A DNA stretch of 64,000 nt, taken from an uncultured Verrucomicrobiae bacterium. Its GTDB lineage: Bacteria; Verrucomicrobiota; Verrucomicrobiia; Limisphaerales; AAA164-E04. The stretch's first letter is position 1, and every line of letters begins with the position of its first letter. The notes beneath the pieces were generated by a model that did not search any database, was not told the origin of the DNA, and saw nothing but the letters and a program-made list of their open reading frames with translations. The translations under genes were made by a program, and so were the position numbers. Positions 56,144 to 64,000 of the stretch are shown here, piece by piece. Location: positions 3,240,876 through 3,304,875 of the forward strand of contig OX638380.1 of the NCBI GenBank assembly GCA_951813855.1, given 5' to 3'.

Positions 56144-57376
56144 TTATGCTGTGGGAAAGGCGGTCAACCAATTGCCCGGAAATTTACGATTTCGGTTGAT
56201 GATGTGTTCTCGGTAATTCCAAGCAGTAATCAGGATTTTCGCTGGGAGATTAGCGAACAGCTCATCACGGTCGACAATGGGAGTGCCGACTCCAGGGATG
56301 AAGTGATCTTTTCTGAGAGGTGATTCGTCGACGATGAAAGAAAAAGACAGGTCGAGTAGTTGGTTCAAATAGACTACTGCTCGGCCTGATGCGCCGTAGG
56401 CTGCGATTCTTAGGCCTTCGGATTGAGCCTGTTTTAATTCAACGGCAGTTGCAGAACGGTTTCGATTAATGTAAGCTTGGCGCAGAGTGTTTAGAGCGCG
56501 TCGATTTCGGGACGGGGTTTCGGGAATGTATCGTTTGTTTCCGGATTTTCGGAAACCGCACCGTAGGAGACCGCCATGTAAGGGTAGATGCTGTTGTTCG
56601 CGAAGTTCGAATCCTAGCTTGTGTAAGCAGTGAGTCAATGAATCGATATTCCATTCGACCTTGTGTTCGTGGTAGATAGTGTCCCACTGAGATCCTCGTA
56701 GAAGTGCATTCAGATCGTGGACTTCAACCCAGAACCAGCCATCTGGTTTTAAGGCCATGGTCACTCCGAAAAATACCGCCTTGAGGTCGGAAATATGTGC
56801 TAGGCAGTTCGATCCGGTAATAATATCCCAGCTTTCGGTCCAGTTAAGGGATTCGACGAGTTCCGGAGTAAAGGGAGCCGGGGTCAGTTGATAGGTAGTT
56901 GAGTTGACGGAGTGCCGGCTGGCGACGTCGCAAGGATCGACTCCCATGAGAGTCCAAGATTTAGGCAATTGGTTCAGAAGTACGCCGTCATTGCATCCGA
57001 TTTCTAGTAGTCGAATGGTCGATGAGGCACCATGGCGATTGGTCAATTTTGCCGCATAATCTCGAAAGTGCTGGACTAAAGGAGGAACAGAAGAGGATGC
57101 GTAGTGGTATCGTTCGAACAGGCTGCGTTGAGCGATATCTTCTGCTACCTGCAAGAGTCCACAATGCGGACATTGGAGCCAGGTAAGGGGATATCGTGGA
57201 GCGTTGCGAGCAGCCTTTTCCGAAACACAAAAGTTGCCGGCCAGTGGCATAGGGTCCATAGCCAAAACGGGGATTGGATTTGCCATGTCGTCGCCGCATC
57301 CGCGACAACGGTCGATCAGTTGATAGTCGCCGAGGGGAGAAACCATCGATTGTTCATGCACCGAGTCATCAGTCAT
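56144..57376 (-). CDS. Sugar-nucleotide C-methyltransferase-type SAM enzyme
   Basis: 410 aa with the three-part layout of NDP-hexose C-methyltransferases (TylC3/NovU-like). The N-terminal zinc domain has CRGCG and CPHCG. The central SAM domain has RLLEIGCNDGVLL and the conserved active-site block DTIYHEH. The C-terminal Rossmann-like domain has GLRIAAYGASGRAVVYLN. The family adds a methyl group to a keto-sugar carbon, which requires a 4-keto intermediate; the gene just upstream encodes a 4,6-dehydratase. It overlaps that gene by 8 nt, so the two are coupled. Confidence 0.87.
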   Translation of the reverse strand: MTDDSVHEQSMVSPLGDYQLIDRCRGCGDDMANPIPVLAMDPMPLAGNFCVSEKAARNAPRYPLTWLQCPHCGLLQVAEDIAQRSLFERYHYASSSVPPLVQHFRDYAAKLTNRHGASSTIRLLEIGCNDGVLLNQLPKSWTLMGVDPCDVASRHSVNSTTYQLTPAPFTPELVESLNWTESWDIITGSNCLAHISDLKAVFFGVTMALKPDGWFWVEVHDLNALLRGSQWDTIYHEHKVEWNIDSLTHCLHKLGFELREQQHLPLHGGLLRCGFRKSGNKRYIPETPSRNRRALNTLRQAYINRNRSATAVELKQAQSEGLRIAAYGASGRAVVYLNQLLDLSFSFIVDESPLRKDHFIPGVGTPIVDRDELFANLPAKILITAWNYREHIINRNRKFPGNWLTAFPTA

Positions 57377-58355
57377 GATTTTCTATGTCAGTCATCTCTT
57401 CGAGTTTGGCTATAATCGCTTCGGTCGTTTCGAGTTGTTCGGTATTTGCCGAAGTGTATTCAAAGCCGAGTGGTCGAACGTCGCTAATCTCGGAAATGCG
57501 ATATTCGGGATAGATGACGAAGTGATTGACGAATTCGGTGGTCCGTTGCATTTCGTACTCGTTCACCAGAATTTCGTGGATTTTTTCTCCCGGACGGATC
57601 CCGACCGTATTGATCGGATGGTCTTGTTTTCGGGGACTGTAACGGAGCCTCATGGCCTCGGCCAATTGGCCCATAGTACAGGCCGACGCCTTGTGAACGA
57701 AAATCTCACCGCCACGCGCATTTCCAACCGCTTGCAAAACCAATTCGATTGATTCTTCCAAGGTCATCAGGAATCTGGTCATTTCAGGAACGGTGATGGT
57801 GAGCGGAATATCCTGTTTGATCTGTTTTTTGAAAAGAGGAATTACGGACCCCCGACTTCCCATGACGTTTCCGTAGCGCACGCAACTGAAAACTGTGTTG
57901 GTATCGAATCGATTTTGATTGCAGATGATCTTTTCCATGAGGGCTTTGCTCATTCCCATGGCGTTGATTGGCTTAACCGATTTGTCGGTGCTCAATGCGA
58001 TGAACATCTTTACCCCTTGGGACCGAGCCGCTTCGCATACATTGCGTGATCCGACTACGTTCGTTTGCACCGCCTCGAAGGGGAATTGTTCGCAAGACGG
58101 AACTTGCTTGAGAGCGGCGGCATGGAAGACGAAATCGACGTTTTCCATGGCCCGCTGCACTCGGTTGGTGTCTCGTACGTCGCCGATCAGATATTGGAAT
58201 TCAGGGTGCAGGCGTTGCATTTCCGACTGCTTTTTCTCGTCTCGGCTGAAAATGCGGATCTTGGCGGGATTTTCCTGCAGCAAGCGGTTCGCGACATGAG
58301 AGCCGAATGAACCCGTTCCGCCGGTGATCAGGATGGTTGAACCATTGAAAGTCAT
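57369..58355 (-). CDS. CapE/FnlA/WbjB-like UDP-sugar 4,6-dehydratase
   Basis: SDR enzyme that makes a 4-keto-6-deoxy sugar from a UDP-HexNAc. From the ATG at 58355 (MTFNGSTILITGGTGSFGSHV) it is 328 aa; a TTG eight codons up is also in frame. The NAD site is GGTGSFGS, the FHAAALKQVPSCEQ block and STDKSVKPINAMGMSK (with MxxxK in place of YxxxK) are characteristic of the CapE/FnlA/PseB group. RYGNVMGSRGSVIPLF follows. UDP-GlcNAc 4,6-dehydratase/5-epimerase activity is likely; the exact stereochemistry is uncertain. First gene of the three-gene sugar unit. Confidence 0.87.
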   Translation of the reverse strand: MTFNGSTILITGGTGSFGSHVANRLLQENPAKIRIFSRDEKKQSEMQRLHPEFQYLIGDVRDTNRVQRAMENVDFVFHAAALKQVPSCEQFPFEAVQTNVVGSRNVCEAARSQGVKMFIALSTDKSVKPINAMGMSKALMEKIICNQNRFDTNTVFSCVRYGNVMGSRGSVIPLFKKQIKQDIPLTITVPEMTRFLMTLEESIELVLQAVGNARGGEIFVHKASACTMGQLAEAMRLRYSPRKQDHPINTVGIRPGEKIHEILVNEYEMQRTTEFVNHFVIYPEYRISEISDVRPLGFEYTSANTEQLETTEAIIAKLEEMTDIENHD

Positions 58356-58647
58356 AGGGAGAATACTTGAGTTACTCAAAATGAGACGAAAGTTCTCGGT
58401 GCTGCCCAGAAGCGATGGTCAGGGCTTGGGTAAGATGGTTTGAGCGTGGCGTCATGAGTAAGAGTTTCGCATGAACGATTGCTTTTAATCAATTAGAAAA
58501 TGAAATTCAAAGCAAGATTAAATCAGAAATCCCAATGGCCATGGGCCGGAGGATATCGATTTTAGCCGTTTCCGATTATTCGGTGGATTTATCGCTCATT
58601 GCGATTTATCGGGTGACGGAAACTCTCCTTTCGGTTAGTGGTGAGTC

Positions 58648-60130
58648 GTAATTGATTAGCGGGTTTGAACGCCATTTTAAACTAGACGATCTGACGAAAA
58701 GGGTGTATTCCCGTTATCAAGGATTTCATGTTTCGCTTCTGTCAGAAGATGAGTGATCTCATACCATCCGACGTCCTTGGTTGATCGTCAGGCGGCTTCA
58801 GATCAAATATCCTCGACCATCAACGTTTGCTTTCAAGTGGCATTCGATTGCCGTTCCTGCAAAATTACGGGGATAATCCCAATCCCCGTGATTTCGGAAA
58901 ACCAGTGCTGAAAGCACGAGAAGATCTTAGCCGGTATCAACCGAGGGTGATCGAACCGAGAATTAGAGCGCTGACGTCAACGTTTCCAAAACCAACTCCT
59001 TTTTCAGTCGAGAGGCAGCCGTGACGCTAGTGATGGCCGCCCGACTCTGAGCCCTCTCTGATTTTCGAACACTGGGAAACCTTCCGAGCCTTGACGCCCG
59101 GTCGCAGAGCCCGTTCGGCTCGATTGTTGGTCGGTTCCATCTTCGGATTGTCCCGAAATCGAAGCAACTGGCTCTTTTGATACCGTTTCCATAAGCTATT
59201 TTTTGAAAGATCATGCTTTGGGTCACGGGGAACTGGAAATAATCGTTTATCACCTTCTCCACCCGGCACCATGACATCCCCGAATTGTAATGCCAGGCCA
59301 ATGCCTAATCATAGATTCGGGGGACAATACGATGAGCCGTTGCTCCAAACTAATCCTTCGCTAATTCAGGATGAGTGCCCCGGAACTTGTGTCCGCATTC
59401 GGTGCACTCCGCAACCTCAAGCGAAAAGAATTTAATCACTCGGCCAATGATTTGGGGCAGGTCAATCGTCGTCGCGGTTTCCGAGGTCTGTCGCTCAAGT
59501 TTCGACCCGCACTTCGGACAGGCATCGGAATCAAGTGAAGTCTGAAACTTTTGGACATTATTCCGTTCTCGGGGCTCCGGCGCTGGGTTATGGCGAAACT
59601 TTCCTTGCTCCGGTTTGCGACCAGGCTTTGGGGAAGTTCTTTGCATTCGCCATGGAAAAAGGGGTGACCGAACGATGGTTTTCTCTCTCGAATGCTTCCA
59701 GTTTTTGCCGAAAATTTTGATTTTCTCGTTCCAATTGGTTGGCGATCTCGAAATCTGCCGAGGGCGATGCTGGATCAGTTTGGCAACCACAGGATCCGTT
59801 CTGTTGTCGCAAATCACGGATCCATTGCTGCAGTTTCCGATTATCGTTTTGCAATGGAACGACGAGATCGGAAGAGGAAGTCTTTTCGGAAGAACCGGCT
59901 CGACTCTCGCTAACAATCGGTTGCCGACGAAGGCATTGATTTTCTACTTCTAGCGTCTCCAAGCGCTGCATCGAAACGTCAAGAGCCTTGACTAATCCCG
60001 TCGGATCCTCTTCGTGCAGTCAGTTAGGATCAATCCCCGGTATACCGCCAATGATAGCCTCATTTAAAAAAAGTCAAGTTGAACCCCGAAATTCCTCGAA
60101 AAAAACCATTTTAACCCGCTAATCAATTAC
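58648..60130. mobile_element. IS66-family element, decayed, with 18-bp perfect terminal inverted repeats
   Basis: The left end (58648-58665) and right end (60113-60130) are exact reverse complements over 18 bases, starting GTAATTGATTAGCGGG, and IS66 elements begin with GTAA. Between them lies a broken minus-strand IS66 transposase. At 1,483 bp it is short for IS66 because the transposase core is deleted. The 8 bases outside each end (GGTGAGTC and ATCCCAGA) do not match, so the usual 8-bp target duplication is lost or the element arose by rearrangement. It separates the sugar-nucleotide genes from the glycosyltransferase genes. Confidence 0.85.
58963..59971 (-). pseudogene. IS66 transposase remnant (tnpC-like)
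   Basis: Fragments in different minus-strand frames match IS66 transposase in order. The N-terminal coiled coil is at 59971-59588 (LETLEVENQCLRR). The Cys4 zinc finger is at about 59550-59350 (CPKCGSKLE ... CTECGHKF). The GmS-type helix segment (MAWHYNSGMS) begins at 59301, and the C-terminal block is at about 59180-59030 (FRDNPKMEPTNNRAERALRP). Only about 50 bases separate the zinc finger from the MAWHYNSG segment, and the DDE region with the first two acidic residues is gone. Several frameshifts mean no full protein is made. Confidence 0.8.
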
Positions 60131-60479
60131 ATCCCAGAAATGCGACTCAAACAGACGGAAAAACAAAATACACCAATGATAGTGTGTTTTTTCCGTCAGT
60201 ATAATTTTTAAGTCGTTAGCCAGTAAGAATCAGCATTTTGGATGATTAATAACGCCTTGCATAATATCTGGTGAGATATGCGGGTTAGAACTTTCAGCGA
60301 AATATTTGCTTCATTTTCAAGACGGGAACATTCAATTTAAAAAAAGGATTTAATTTAAGGAATATAATATTTCTCTTGCTTTTTGATTGAATTTGATCGA
60401 TAATTCCAAGATTGAACGAATCTGAAACGGTTGATACATTACGTAACGATCATTTTGCCATCGTTCTTATTCCATAATC
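60131..60479. other. AT-rich gap between IS66 end and GT2 gene
   Basis: 349 bases. It holds an imperfect hairpin at 60154-60197 (outer stem GACGGAAAAA/TTTTTCCGTC, weaker inner ACAC/GTGT pairing) just outside the IS end. The hairpin may be a terminator or an old repeat. The GT2 promoter should lie between it and 60480. Confidence 0.4.
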
Positions 60480-61424
60480 ATGAAGCCGACCAATCATATC
60501 ACTACCGTCATTCCCGTTTACAACGGGGAAAAATATCTGGAGCGCACTCTAGATTCTTTGGCTGGGCAACGGCGTCGCCCCGACCGGATTATCGTGTTGG
60601 ACGATTGTTCTACCGACGGTACAAAAGAAATAGTGAAATCATATTCTCAGGTTCCATGTGAACTTATAGAAAATGAGCAGAATGTCGGATTGTTCCCAAA
60701 TATGAATCTTAGCCTGAAATTCTCTTCAAAAACTACCTACCTTCATTTGTTGCATGCCGATGACCTGATTTTGCCAGATTTTTTGATTGAATCGCTAAAA
60801 TCCCTTGAAAATGAATTACCTGGTTCATTTTCGTTTTGTGAATCCGAATGGATAGATGAAAATGATAGAGTAATTCCTCCGTCAGGTCAGCAGCGAGGTG
60901 ATTACAGTCTTATATCCCGAAAACATTTTTTAATCAGAATGTCCGAATTAAATGTATCTGGCTGTGGCGCGATGTTGTTCAAAACCGATTTTCGACCATT
61001 ACCATATTGTTTTAGGAATGATTTCCCTCAAATAGCCGATGTCATGTTCTATGCGGAATTAGCATCCAAAGCACCTGCTATTTTTCATAGTAGCCGGGTA
61101 ATGTCACAAATAAGACGACATGCACAATCCGTTACGTCAGCAAACGTAAAGGATATTAACAGTTGGGTGATTAACGAATGGAGAGTTATTCAAATTATTC
61201 TAAAAATGATACCTGAAAATCGTATGAGTAGTGCATTGAGAAAAGAAAAATTAAAGTGTTTATTTGCGGCACGTTCTTTCGTAAAACAAAGGCAAATGAA
61301 GAAATCGAATTCTCGATACGCAGCAGAGATTGAAATTGAAACTGGAAGACTTATTTCCTACCCATACCGCTTTCTAGGAAAGATGGCAGTTAAATTTCGG
61401 GATATATACCGGCGGTTTTTTTAA
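60480..61424 (+). CDS. Family 2 glycosyltransferase
   Basis: 314 aa GT-A-fold transferase. TTVIPVYNGEKYLERTLDSL opens the nucleotide-binding fold, LDDCSTDGT is the usual second strand and loop, and LLHADDL gives the metal-binding DxD-type motif. The C-terminal about 90 residues are basic and helical, with no clear membrane span. It adds one sugar to a growing surface polysaccharide; donor and acceptor are unknown. It is AT-rich, like many O-antigen-type genes, and converges on the GT4 gene. Confidence 0.88.
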   Translation: MKPTNHITTVIPVYNGEKYLERTLDSLAGQRRRPDRIIVLDDCSTDGTKEIVKSYSQVPCELIENEQNVGLFPNMNLSLKFSSKTTYLHLLHADDLILPDFLIESLKSLENELPGSFSFCESEWIDENDRVIPPSGQQRGDYSLISRKHFLIRMSELNVSGCGAMLFKTDFRPLPYCFRNDFPQIADVMFYAELASKAPAIFHSSRVMSQIRRHAQSVTSANVKDINSWVINEWRVIQIILKMIPENRMSSALRKEKLKCLFAARSFVKQRQMKKSNSRYAAEIEIETGRLISYPYRFLGKMAVKFRDIYRRFF

Positions 61425-61845
61425 TATATTAGTCGGTAATATTACGCCTGATAATACATCATAAAATGCCCTTTTATTTGGGGATCTAACCTTTATAACT
61501 TTATAAGATTTCCGGAGTTCGTTTCGATATTGGTTTAAATGTTAACGGTTTATATGCATGGATTGAGTCAAAACATGGAATATCTGGCGTATATCATGTA
61601 GAACACGACTTGAATTGAAACATCTCGTTCACTGGGCCTGATTTAGACAATTAATAACAACTCGTATAGAAACAAAGATCAATGCCATAGTAATATTAAG
61701 TATGACTCGATTGTGCTGAACCTTCCGAGAATGGAGCACTGTTAAAGTTTCATGAAATATAAAGCTTTACATCTGCTTTGCAGATCATAGATCGGATAGC
61801 ATTTATTGAGTTGAATGATTTATAGGAAGATAAGGTACGCTTGTC
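61425..61845. other. AT-rich convergent spacer between GT2 and GT4
   Basis: 421 bases between two convergent stop codons. No gene or strong terminator hairpin was recognised. Confidence 0.4.
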
Positions 61846-63021
61846 TCATTTGATTTGAGTTTTTTCAATCGCTTTTTCGATGAGTGCAAGTTCCTTTTGT
61901 GCGACCGCTCGATAATCGAATTGACGGGCGAATCGACTAACTTCCTTGCTGCGCTCGAGTTGCCGGTCAGGGTTGAGTATCCAGTAGCATAGTCGATCGG
62001 CCGTTGCTTTTCGATTTCCAGATTGAACGATGTCGAGTTGTTGCGGAAACACACTTTGGAAAACCGGAAGATCATAGGCGACCACCGGGAGACCAGTGGC
62101 CAAGCATTCAGTTACGGATAATCCCCATCCCTCTTCGTAGGAAAGGCTTAAGCCGATTCGAGAGGAAGACAGCAATTCGTTTTTTTGCGATTCGGGGATG
62201 CCCCCAGTAAAATATACCGAATCGTCTAGACCTTGGTCCTTGATAAGTTGTTGGACCGTCGATCGTTGAGGTCCTTCGCCGATCACGACTAGGCGGGCGG
62301 TCGGGATCTGTTCAATAACCCGAGCCCAGACTTCGGGCAATTCCAGAACTCCTTTCTGTTCGTGCATTCTGCCGAGGAATACGACATCGTAGCGTTTCTC
62401 TGTTGTATTCATTGGATTAATATCGGAGAAATCTAATCCGCAACCGACTAGCTCGATCCTTGACGGGGTGAGAGCGAGCATTTTTTCCAAGTGCCGATAA
62501 TCCGTCTTCACCGGATCAGAGAGACACATGATCAAATTGGCATTGTGGTTAGCGGTTCGCGCAGCCCAATGCTCGGTGATAGTGAACAAATGATCGAACA
62601 ATCCTCTCCGCTTTGGTTGAGAATGCAGAATGTGTTGAAGCTTGACGATGAAGGCCGCATTTTGGCGACGAGCGATCACTTTCGCCGCGTAGACGTCGAA
62701 AACTTGAAAATTGGAAGCGTAGACCACATCGTATCGTTTGGACAGACGCACTAAGTGAGAATTTAGTAGACGCCAACCGTATGCGGGCAGGTACCTCCAA
62801 GTTTGGTTCAGATAAGAAGTGGCATCGAAATAACGATCACTGCTGACTCGCCCGGCTTCCGGGCAAAGATTTTCCAGTTGACGGAAACCGGCGGAAGCCA
62901 TCAGAAAATCAGTCGGATGACCGCGTGCAATCCATTCTTTAGCAACGAGCGTATAATGCTTCAGTACGCCCGACACTGATGTCGAATCGTTTAGCGAGTT
63001 GTGGACAACAAGGATGTTCAT
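61846..63021 (-). CDS. Family 4 glycosyltransferase
   Basis: 391 aa GT-B-fold transferase. The N-terminal MNILVVHNSLNDSTSVSGVLKHYTLVAKEW is a GT4 opening. The C-terminal half has VVFLGRMHEQKGVLELPEVW, ARLVVIGEGPQR, VYFTGGIPESQKNELLSSSRIGLSLSYEEGWGLSVTECLATGLPVVAYD, which is the donor-binding E-x7-E region. It probably builds capsule or O-antigen-type polysaccharide in the cytoplasm. It is GC-richer than the opposing GT2 gene. Confidence 0.9.
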   Translation of the reverse strand: MNILVVHNSLNDSTSVSGVLKHYTLVAKEWIARGHPTDFLMASAGFRQLENLCPEAGRVSSDRYFDATSYLNQTWRYLPAYGWRLLNSHLVRLSKRYDVVYASNFQVFDVYAAKVIARRQNAAFIVKLQHILHSQPKRRGLFDHLFTITEHWAARTANHNANLIMCLSDPVKTDYRHLEKMLALTPSRIELVGCGLDFSDINPMNTTEKRYDVVFLGRMHEQKGVLELPEVWARVIEQIPTARLVVIGEGPQRSTVQQLIKDQGLDDSVYFTGGIPESQKNELLSSSRIGLSLSYEEGWGLSVTECLATGLPVVAYDLPVFQSVFPQQLDIVQSGNRKATADRLCYWILNPDRQLERSKEVSRFARQFDYRAVAQKELALIEKAIEKTQIK

Positions 63022-64000
63022 CGTTTGGCTCGCGGTTGAGTCGAGATATGATTTTCTATTGGACGCAAGTCGGCTATCGGAGCGAGAATCAGGCTTAGGT
63101 CGTTTCGATTAGCAATCAAGCCTGCGATTCAAAACAAGTCGAGGTCATATTTCAAGCGATAATGGATTAATCCGTTCGAAATTTTTCGGTGATATTGGCT
63201 TTGATTATTCGAAAAGGCCTATGTGCTGCAGTCTTTACCCCAAGTTTCGCTTTCCATTCATCCTTGTCTCAGCCAAATTCATCCAATCTCAATTAATCGA
63301 TTCCCGTTTCGATAGCTGACTGGAGAATCGTACGGCGATACTTTGAGAAGAATCCCGAAGCTCTTCAGGAACCGCAAGGCTCAACTTTCGCTTTCGCCAG
63401 CCATGTCCGGTTTCCGACAAACGAGCTTTCAATCTCGGATGGAGGGGGCTCAGGAGCAGTAGAAATTCACTCGAATTCAGCCAAAGCAATTCCAGCCGAA
63501 TATTCATGTGTCTCAATGCGTTTGGCGGAATCTCAAGCACAAATTTTCGAGTTTCGAGTACAACGTCAAGCTGATCAGCGACAGAAGGAATGTATTGCCG
63601 AGTTCGAGAGGCTGAATTCCCACGTGGCAAACGGGAGCCCTGAAGAGGAAGAGGCTAGTGTCCCATTTGATGGTGTAGCAGTGGATTCCCGTAGTTTGGG
63701 GCCTCCGGGAACCGGAAGATTTCGAGTGATCGATTGATTCCAGGGACTTCCGGAAGATTCGGATCATCGCCCAACCTGGGAGGAAACATTGGAGCTGAAC
63801 GATCCGAACCAACGGCGGTCAGATCTCCCCGAATTAGCCTGAACTTCACGAAGAGAATTAACACTATTTTGCAATAAAACCATTGATTTTATTGGTCATT
63901 CAGGTCCTGGGCACGAAGTTCGACCTGTCATCCTTAGGGGAACAGTCTGGGAGGGATTGATGCCCAGAAGTTGGAACGCTTTGTCTTGAAGCTTGGTTGG
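63022..64000. other. Terminal 979 bases with no recognised gene
   Basis: Open frames on the minus strand between about 63289 and 63864 overlap in different frames (one contains PNLPEVPGINRSLEIFRFPE). They could be pieces of a broken gene, but no family was recognised. The end of the window may also cut a gene that continues outside. Confidence 0.35.

Noticed and set aside
63289..63864. Overlapping minus-strand frames near the window end as a gene
   Set aside because: Several short frames in different phases with no recognisable family; possible broken gene but no evidence for a product.
1..64000. CRISPR array or prophage
   Set aside because: No regularly spaced short repeats and no phage structural, integrase or lysis genes were seen.

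Overview
The window looks like chromosomal DNA of a Gram-negative bacterium of the PVC group, most likely Verrucomicrobiota (Opitutae-like). This is an inference. It rests on GC-rich core genes, a type II (GSII) glutamine synthetase, secreted carbohydrate-binding, FG-GAP and PQQ-propeller proteins, a sialate O-acetylesterase-like enzyme and a YfhO-type membrane protein. No rRNA or taxonomic marker is present to settle it.\n\n0-32 kb is mostly housekeeping. In order it holds a protein kinase with an altered ATP-lysine, accD, and two tandem secreted sCache paralogues. Next come a DUF4338/ISAs1 fusion transposase-like gene, mtnP-modA, and a BFN(DUF151)-holA-STAS operon divergent from glnS. lgt-rluD follows, divergent from a GSII glutamine synthetase that carries a consensus sigma-54 promoter and a clear terminator. 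Then come tRNA-Gly(GCC), thiS, a ferritin-like/lpdA/SLC13 group, a sialate esterase divergent from a CBM9 protein, an MDR oxidoreductase, rsmI, nagB, modBC and a PQQ-propeller protein. modA lies about 20 kb from modBC, so molybdate uptake genes are split.\n\n32.8-43.4 kb is the most unusual part. A paraMORC-type GHKL ATPase fused to a C-terminal PD-(D/E)XK nuclease-like domain is followed after 22 nt by a TSPPY DNA methyltransferase. Convergent to them is a 1,773-codon DEDD-exonuclease/RecQ/UvrD fusion. The ATPase gene is visibly poorer in GC than its neighbours, which suggests transfer. I read this as a restriction-like or anti-phage module; whether the helicase belongs to it is open.\n\n44.1-47.7 kb holds metG and uvrB, convergent with a 9-nt gap. 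47.7-50.8 kb is AT-rich and decayed: a probable frameshifted FRG-domain remnant and an AEC-family carrier whose natural start is cut off by an in-frame TAG.\n\n50.9-63 kb is a cell-surface polysaccharide region: FG-GAP protein, YfhO protein, a CapE/FnlA-type dehydratase with a sugar C-methyltransferase and an RmlD-like reductase, and GT2 and GT4 glycosyltransferases. A dead IS66-family element with 18-bp perfect terminal inverted repeats splits it. No CRISPR array, rRNA or phage structural genes were seen.
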